In this document: piece by piece, positions 48,587 through 64,000 of the stretch
Layout: the number at the start of each line of letters is the position of its first letter
Numbering within the stretch: position 1 is the stretch's first letter
Assembly (NCBI GenBank): GCA_032622095.1
Contig: CP136065.1
Span: 205,138,151 to 205,202,150, forward strand
Origin: Siphonodentalium dalli
Taxonomy: Eukaryota; Mollusca; Scaphopoda; Gadilida; Siphonodentaliidae
Length of the DNA: 64,000 bases
Reading direction: 5' to 3'
Made by a program: the position numbers and the translations under genes
Notes under the pieces: model-generated
Databases searched by the model: none
What the model was told of the DNA's origin: nothing
Seen by the model: the letters and a program-made list of their open reading frames with translations, nothing else

Positions 48587-49092
48587 GTAACTCGTGCTGC
48601 CGATCGCCAATTTAGCAAATTGCTATAAAAAAAAAAAAATGGCTCCAAAAAAATCCCGATTGGCTACAAACATTGGCACCTAGCTTTTTGGCTTTTGGCA
48701 ATTGATAGTCATCGGGCATATAATAAAGCTTGCAGTCAATCGGTCGGAAACAAACACACATTGATATCCGGTCGCGACATAGCTAATTGGGTCCTAATTG
48801 AAAGCGTATAATAGATTCGCGGCTTATGTCAGATCGACTTATTATATTGCTGGGGTGAATGGGTTTCGAATTATAATACGGAGTACGGCTATTGACTCCA
48901 ATTATGACAAACATTAGCCAAACATATAATAGGTAATTTGCTTGTTTTTGTTTTTTGGAAAACCAAATTCAAAGGTGGCACCAAAAAATATTGGTCAGAA
49001 AAAAGTGGCAACAGAAAGTATAAAGTGGCTCTAAAAATAATGCAATTGGCAACAGTGTTGGCACCTGTGAATTTTGGGCCAGCACGAACCCT
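48587..49092. mobile_element. hAT-like element with a damaged left end
   Basis: The right end GGCCAGCACGAACCCTG is followed by TGTAACTG; on the left, TGTAACT is followed directly by CGTGCTG, so the terminal bases CAGGGTT appear deleted. Internal sequence is rich in TTGGCACC / GGCTACAAA words and resembles the style of the 30664 element. Confidence 0.6.
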
Positions 49093-49260
49093 GTGTAACT
49101 GTCTGAGAATCTCATTTTCACTGATGAAGGACAAAGGCTGAAAGCTTTGTAATTAAAGAGTGTATATATGATGATAATTATTTGAAGTGTATTTACTGAT
49201 TATAATGGTGTACTTATCCATTATAATGATATTATAAATGGGCGCTTGTATTGCAGAATC

Positions 49261-49266
49261 TTTATT
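49261..49266 (-). promoter_or_regulatory. Candidate polyadenylation signal of CYFIP
   Basis: The minus strand reads AATAAA here, about 235 nt downstream of the CYFIP stop codon. It is the first canonical hexamer I noticed after the stop. The 3' UTR between would contain a decayed copy of the terminal exon. Use of this site is an inference and other sites further down are possible. Confidence 0.45.
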
Positions 49267-49404
49267 GGATCACACAAAGGTGATGTTAGAGAGTAAATCG
49301 AAGTTTGGCATTTATGACTTCTCCCCGATAACAATCTATTTCTCCCTAATAATCTAATAGGGAGAAGTGACTTCTTCACCAATTTTAATTCTCTAGTCTG
49401 ATCC

Positions 49405-49475
49405 CTGGATAGGTGACTGGAATCATCGGACATGCTCGGCAGGTAGACTGTCAGCATCGTTTGTTTTCAGGTTTC
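49405..49475 (-). pseudogene. Degenerate duplicate of the CYFIP last exon (copy 1)
   Basis: About 68 bases match exon positions 49529-49600 at roughly 88% by eye (8 substitutions). In the frame corresponding to the exon, the TGC codon of the VRCF motif has become TGA, so it cannot encode the same tail. It lies directly downstream of the true stop, probably within the 3' UTR. It looks like a partial tandem duplication of the end of the gene. Confidence 0.75.
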
Positions 49476-49499
49476 CGTGTATATGGTGATGTTCTGCTG

Positions 49500-58115
<8,616 letters not shown>

Positions 58116-58194
58116 CTGTAAAGAGATGTATACATTCAATATTTTATAGTTTGTATCAAGAAATTCAGATTCCATAAATGCTTAAATAATCTCA

Positions 58195-58764
58195 ACAGTC
58201 ATGCATTCACTGTGGCATAAATACACATCTATACAGTCATGCATTCACTATGGCATAAATACACATATATACAGTCATGCATTCACTGTGGCATAAATAC
58301 ACATCTATACAGTCATGCATTCACTGTGGCATAAATACACATCTATACAGTCATGCATTAACTGTGGCATAAATACACATATATACAGTCATGGATTCAC
58401 TGTGGCATAATTACACATCTATACAGTCGTGGATTCACTGTGGCATAAATACACATCTATACAGTCATGGATTCACTGTGGCATAAATACACATCTATAC
58501 AGTCATGCATTCACTGTGGCATAATTACACATCTATACAGTCATGGATTCACTGTGGCATAAATACACATCTATACAGTCATGGATTCACTGTGGCATAA
58601 ATACACATCTATACAGTCATGCATTCACTGTGGCATAAATACACATCTATACAGTCATGCATTCACTGTGGCATAAATACACATCTATACAGTCATGCAT
58701 TCACTGTGGCATAAATACACATCTATACAGTCATGGATTCACTGTGGCATAAATACACATCTAT
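58195..58764. repeat. 38-bp tandem array, fifteen copies
   Basis: Fifteen 38-bp units beginning ACAGTCATGCATTCACTGTG. Variants (GGATTC for GCATTC, ATTAC for AATAC, ATAT for ATCT) are distributed in runs. The last unit is followed in exact phase by ACAGTCATGCCC, the end of a mariner-like MITE. Confidence 0.95.
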
Positions 58765-58765
58765 A

Positions 58766-58925
58766 CAGTCATGCCCGAAGAATATGACCCTTTAAGTTTA
58801 ACCAAAGCAGATTTATGGGTAATTTTTCAGGATTTAGTCGGAAATATGGCTTGTTGACATTCATCGGAAAGCTCTCACCGTGCTTTCCGATGAGTGGCAG
58901 TAAGCAATATTTCCGACTAAATCTA
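58766..58925. mobile_element. mariner-like foldback MITE, copy M5, truncated and joined to a minisatellite
   Basis: The left terminus CAGTCATGCCCGAAG follows TA at 58764-58765; the right arm stops after TTCCGACTAAATCTACAGG, before the terminal repeat. The 38-bp minisatellite to its left ends exactly at this terminus. Confidence 0.7.
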
Positions 58926-59249
58926 CAGGTCCCTCCGACGCTGACTAAAGGCTCCCAAATGTAACCTGTTTCAACCAGTACCATATATTATTATATGATC
59001 ATAAGTTTCTATCCCAATTCCTATGTTAAAACGTAACGAAAAAAATCGAGATATCTAATGATGTTCACCTCATTAATCAAACAAGAGGTTAATAAAAGTT
59101 CTGAGTGACATCAGATACTTCAGGGGTTAACATAACTTATTATCAGACCTGAAAATAGATAGGATTTTCCCAGCGACGTTCAACGTCACGATGTTTTGTC
59201 CAATCAAAGCGCGTTTCATATAATAAAACCGTTATCGCATTGTTTCTTG

Positions 59250-59376
59250 GTTGACACGAGGAATTGTCAGCCCTTGGAAGTCAATATCCACCGCAGCCTA
59301 CGGCCTTGGTGAATATTGACTTCCTCGGGTTGACAATTCCTCGTGTCAACCAAGAAACAATGCGATAACTGTATAA
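59250..59376. repeat. Inverted repeat, about 55-bp arms
   Basis: CGCATTGTTTCTTGGTTGAC and GAGGAATTGTCA on the left pair with their inverse on the right; GAAGTCAATATCCACC pairs with GTGAATATTGACTTC nearer the tip. A foldback without a recognised TSD. Confidence 0.75.
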
Positions 59377-60191
59377 TGATATTCCATTTTGATGGACTGT
59401 TTGAAATCATGTATCTGTCATAGGTTATAAAAAAAAAAATATCAGTATACATCTAGTTATCGAAGCAAACCCATTTACTTTCAACATATTAATTATCCAC
59501 TAGTATGAGGATGCCCACAATAGGGTATCCACCCCTACCTAATGCGTAGGCTCAGTGATAAAGTAAAATTTTCCAGTCAGTATGCTGTAATACTGGGAGA
59601 CTAAGTTATATATTGTCTTTGACCCCTCTTTTTTCTATAAACATCCAATTTGGTGACAGGCTTCACACACAGGATGAGCAATCAAAAAAGTAGCACTCTG
59701 TAAAATCATATGATATTGTAATTGAAGTTAAACATTTGTCGCTAAAACATGCATTCTGATTGGTCGAGTTTCTAACTTTATTTTTCGATTCACAACCATC
59801 AGCTGTTGATCAGTGAAAATATTTTGAATGGAACACATTGTCATTGACAACGCACGCCAAGTATGTTAGGGTGACGTCATGAGTCGCATAATCGAGTCAA
59901 CAGAAAGTTTTTTATTATTGATACGGTTAGCAGGTATTTGATTGGGGGCTGTTCTGAGTAACTCCATTGAACGTACCCAGAGATTTTATCTTCGAAAAAG
60001 GATACCTCGCTTCATAGCACGCAATGCCGATAAAAAAGTGCCTTTTGTGCAGTTTCTTTTAATTCTTTGGTGGATTGAATTACAATGAAAATACATGTAG
60101 ATGTACCCGGTTTCATTGGAAATCCAGGGATTCAAGGATAAAAACAGCTTGTGATCTCAACGGCTGATTCACAAACTGTTTTCATGCTTAA

Positions 60192-60385
60192 CTGACTGAA
60201 GCTTCTTGAAATTTTGCGAAAACCCTGTAAGAGAATGCATTGGCCTAACAATATTTACCTTGATCTTGAAAGTCAGTGAAATCTCTTACATATGCGAGGC
60301 TCCCTATGGGAGACTCAAATATATAAGAGAATGCACTGGCACAGGATCTTAATGCTGCACCAGCGCAGCTCCCATCATGAAAGGG
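60192..60385. mobile_element. TTAA MITE family P2, copy e
   Basis: TTAA at 60188-60191 and 60386-60389 bracket it. It provides the uninterrupted version of the sequence in which the hAT MITE at 55960 is nested. Confidence 0.75.
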
Positions 60386-60423
60386 TTAAATCACCAAATA
60401 TCCAACTCAACAGAGTACATTTA

Positions 60424-60633
60424 CAGTAATGCCCTAAATAATTGACTGCTTAACCACAGCAGAATTAAGGGTAATTTTTCAGGATTTAGTCGGAAATATG
60501 GCTCGTTGCCATTCATCAGAAAGTTCTGACCGAGAGCTTTCCGATGAATGGCAGCAAGCCATATTTCCGACTAAATCCTGAAAAATTTCCCATAATTCTA
60601 CTGTGGTTTAGGGGTCGATTATTTAGGACACTG
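60424..60633. mobile_element. mariner-like foldback MITE, copy M2
   Basis: Same family as 43790-44002; TA at 60422-60423 and 60634-60635. The hairpin tip reads GAAAGTTCTGACCGAGAGCT. Confidence 0.8.
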
Positions 60634-61175
60634 TATATTTATCTCCTAAATAAACAGCTTCATTTCCAAACAAGGATATCACACTCTGCCTCTATAATAA
60701 TCACCAGTACATGACCTGGGCGGTATTCTGTCACCGATGCGAGACAGGAGTGATTTGAGTGTAGTTATATCAGATTTATCTCGATTAGGAAAACATTCAA
60801 ACCCATGCCTTAATCCCCGTTATATCCTGTCTTATATCCAAACCTGACAGGATAGCTCTCTATATCCCAGTTAACATCGAAGCCATGCAAAACAAAATCC
60901 ACAAAATCTTAATAAATGTCTCTTACAAAAAATCAATGACTTGGGCATGTCAGAGGATGTTATCCTAATTAAAAGTTTAACCATTTGAATGGGATCAATT
61001 TCAATAACATGATATCATAGCGCATATCCTAGGGCAGTGAGGACTTGTGTACTGTGTGTCATGTCTGAAATTCCATTTTGTTGGGGGAGGAGATTAAGCC
61101 CATGTGACGGACTGTCAATTATGGGAGAGATCATAGCTAACATATTGACATATTGTGGCTGAAGGGGCAAAGTTA

Positions 61176-61347
61176 CAGTAATGCCCTAAATAATCGACTC
61201 CTTAACCACAGCAGAATTATGGTTAATTATTCAGGATTTCATCAGAGCTTTCTGATGAATGGCAACAACTCATATTTCCAACTAAATCCTGAAAAATTAC
61301 CCATAATTCTGCTGTGGTTAAGGAGTTGATTATTTAGGGCATTACTG
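61176..61347. mobile_element. mariner-like foldback MITE, copy M3
   Basis: Same family; TA at 61174-61175 and 61348-61349. It is shortened to 172 bp by loss of part of the left arm near 61235. Confidence 0.8.
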
Positions 61348-61380
61348 TACTATGAAACGGGCAGCTGGTTCATTTGGGAC

Positions 61381-61548
61381 AAGCACTAGTCTCAAGTGTG
61401 AAAATTTGTCTTAGTTTCACTTCACGGAAATAAAAGTAAATATGAATAATAGACTTTCATCTCAAAGCACTAGTCTCAAGTGTGAAAATTTGTCTTAGTT
61501 TCACTTCACGGAAATAAAAGTAAATATGAATAATAGACTTTCATCTCA
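61381..61548. repeat. Exact 84-bp tandem duplication
   Basis: AAGCACTAGTCTCAAGTGTG at 61381 and 61465 begins two units that look identical across all 84 bases, implying a very recent duplication. Confidence 0.9.
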
Positions 61549-61563
61549 AAACAGATACGAATG

Positions 61564-61748
61564 TTTAGTTAATGAACATAGCTATCTAATATGTCGAATG
61601 CTCAGTGAATGAACATAGCTATTTAAGCTGTCGAATGCTCAGTGAATGAACATAGCTATTTAAGCTGTCAAATGCTCAGTGAATGAACAAAGCTATGTAA
61701 GCTGTCAAATGCTCAGTGAATGAACATAGCTATCTAAGCTGCCGTCTG
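61564..61748. repeat. 37-bp tandem array, five copies
   Basis: AATGAACATAGCTAT-type words begin at 61571, 61608, 61645, 61682 and 61719, each followed by AAGCTGTC.AATGCTCAGTG. Confidence 0.9.
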
Positions 61749-61815
61749 CCATTGGTGTTGTGATTATCTTGTTTGTTTATTAGCATGCACAGAGGGTCTT
61801 TTATTAAATAGACTA

Positions 61816-62028
61816 CAGTAATGCCCGAAATATATGACCCTTTAACCACAGCAGAATTATGGGAAATTTTTCAGGATTTAGTTGAAAATATGGCTTGTTG
61901 CCATTCATTGGAAAGCTCTCACCGAGGGCTTTCCGATGAATGGCAGCAAGCCATATTTCCGACTAACTCCTGAAAAATTTCTCATAATTCTGCTGTGGTT
62001 TAGGGGTCAATTATTTAGGACATTACTG
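61816..62028. mobile_element. mariner-like foldback MITE, copy M4
   Basis: Same family; TA at 61814-61815 and 62029-62030. Full length at 213 bp, equal to copy M1. Confidence 0.8.
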
Positions 62029-62039
62029 TAGTTCCTGCT

Positions 62040-64000
62040 CCTGTTCCTGTTGTAATTGTGTAGGGTAGGAATCAAGTAAAGGTATTATATGCAGCTTCTG
62101 AACTACTAGCAGTACATGTATTTGGGGGAAAAACATGTGCCATTGCTAACTCAAGGAAATTTAACTATCACTGGACTGAACTATAATTGGAACTTGTCTT
62201 GCACTCTTAGGCTCTTAGCCAATTCAAGTACATGTATACAAAGCTTGGGGGCAACTAAGCAACCATACTAAGTTATTGTTTGGAAACCACAAAAAAAAAC
62301 CTAAAATATCTAAGTTATAAAGGCTGTAGGTAACATTGGAGCTAATTGAGGCAAATACAATGTTTGCCCTCAGGACAATCAGTTGCCTTCCAGACAAACA
62401 GAATCACAAAATCTTAATAAATGACTCTCACATAAAATCAATGTCAAACGATATTACCGTAATTGAAATTGCTAAGGCCAAAAAAACTAACTTATTTGTT
62501 TCCTATTACGGAGCCAAAAAATTCCACGTAGGTAGGAAGGGTTTTTTTTTTTTTTGGTAATATTTTTTTAATTTTTTTCCCTGAACAGTTAAGAAGTACA
62601 TGAATGCTTACTCTTTATACTTGTGTTAAGGCTGTTCATGTATATTGCAAGTAACTGTTAATGTAGCACAATAATGTGATCAGTATTGTCAATGTGGACA
62701 AACAAATGCCTCCAAGGCACTCAACTATGCAGTTCTCTTGTAATTATTCTCTCAGTTTAGATTGTGGTGGCACCTCTTCCTCAGAGCACAATATGGACAT
62801 ATCAACAGGCCCAAGACGAACACCATAATAGGGCTTTTCTATGACTTTATAATTACATAACTTGTATGATATTAATTCAAACCTCACTTAAATATTTGAT
62901 CATACACTTCAGGACCTAAGACACACCTCTACTGTCAGGATATCTCACATGCGCCTCAGACACATTGCACAGGGTTCCTCAGACACTCCTCAATTGCATT
63001 GAAATATAAAGTCCCACACCACACTGAAAATGGTACCAGAGGCCACACCTTGAGTGAGACACCACACCTCAGCATTCAAATTGCCCCCACCTTTGAAGTT
63101 CCTTGTACACATTGGCATATGCATGCTTGTAAGGTTTATACACCCAAACAAACCAGTAGATAATTTCATGTGCTTTTTAAGTGGCCATCCCAGAAGAGTG
63201 TTTGATATGGTAGACATGCAGTCAATCTTTATACTGTCTGTATACATACTAGTAACTATGCATGAACACTATGAATCCTTGATTGACTGGGGAGAGGAAC
63301 TCTAAATTCTGATATAGATAGTCTTCTACATGTATATTGCTCTCTAACAAATAAGACTTCTTCCCACAAGACATGGGAGTATCAGTTGAACAAATAAGAT
63401 TACCACAGGTAGGTTTTAAAGACTGCAGATTTATTGGTGTTGAATGTGGATTCATCTGCAACCACAAATTGACATGTATTTTAATAGAAGTAAATTGTTT
63501 TTGAAAATTCCATCTAAAATTATTGCTGCTTAATGTAAACATAGTATATAGTATATATTTAGCGATATAGATGTGTTTACATGCCAATTACATGCATTAA
63601 ACAAAATGTTGTTTTTTTGTTTTTATTTTTTTTGGGTTGAAATTTGAAAAGATAAAGTCCAGGTCGGCCCAATTTCGGCAGGTCGGTCGGGTAACCGGAA
63701 ACACAGATGTTTATTTTTTTGGCCTAACCCTTGCTCAACAAAAATAGTGTCTTCTATGGTATCACATAAAATTTTGATACTCTGCTGATATGTAGAGTTA
63801 GAATTTTTAATGAGTTTGATTAACCTTTGAGAAACATTGAGCCCAGTTATAAACTACATGTACATAGTATATAGATGACTATTTCGGAATTCCGGTTGTC
63901 TATCCACAGTAGTGATGACATGTGTAAATCTGCCGGTCTATGTGTATATAAAGGAGCGCAGATTTATTACCTCAAAATTTATATGGGCCTTGTGTAAATT
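62040..64000. other. Probable CYFIP intron or intergenic sequence
   Basis: No CYFIP exon is recognisable. A 100-bp segment at 62390-62490 (CACAAAATCTTAATAAATGA) resembles 60901-61000 in the same orientation, an old dispersed repeat. Open frames at 62336-62560, 63054-63305 and 63249-63587 lack family signatures. Confidence 0.5.

Noticed and set aside
62336-62560. Open frame MELIEANTMFALRTISCLPD... as a gene
   Set aside because: It overlaps a decayed repeat also seen at 60901-61000 and ends in a poly-T run; no family recognised.

Overview
The window is a repeat-rich, AT-rich piece of an animal nuclear genome. Protein coding is in short exons separated by 1.3-2.7 kb introns with GT/AG borders, and no prokaryotic gene organisation is visible. 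The repeat types fit a lophotrochozoan, most likely a mollusc: a tRNA-derived SINE ending in (AATC)n, repeats ending in GACGGACGG-type stretches, and a roughly 160-bp tandem core inside a mobile element. The phylum is an inference from style, not from a marker sequence.

Only one host gene is recognised with confidence. On the minus strand, five exons between 58115 and 49500 join in frame into 249 codons plus a TAG stop. They encode the C-terminal part of CYFIP (Sra-1/PIR121), a subunit of the WAVE actin-regulatory complex. The 5' exons lie beyond the right edge. Every intron seen carries several mobile elements, but no exon is interrupted. Degenerate copies of the last exon lie downstream, one of them inside the probable 3' UTR.

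The left half (1-49 kb) has no recognisable intact gene. It holds foldback elements and MITEs that can be assigned to superfamilies from their ends and target-site duplications (TSDs). They are PIF/Harbinger-like (TAA; 367-1165, 15866-17590), several TTAA-flanked piggyBac-like families, hAT-like elements with 8-bp TSDs (9146-9728, 10363-10617, 28627-29088, 29988-30328, 30664-31258, 46574-46996), mariner-like TA elements (43.8 and 58.8-62 kb) and a Transib/RAG-like family with CAC-GTG heptamers and 5-bp TSDs (44185-44696, 57096-57551). Four 3'-end fragments of non-LTR retrotransposons each end in a different pentanucleotide tail. A broken gene-like segment of unknown function lies at 27.97-29.32 kb.

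Tandem arrays are frequent: 35 bp (18.2 kb), 27 bp (34.8 kb), 22-31 bp (39.6-40.5 kb), about 160 bp with a three-monomer higher-order period (41.0-42.7 kb), 31 bp (52.4 kb), 50 bp (54.1 kb), 38 bp (58.2 kb), 84 bp and 37 bp (61.4-61.7 kb). Several insertions are nested, which lets relative ages be read directly.
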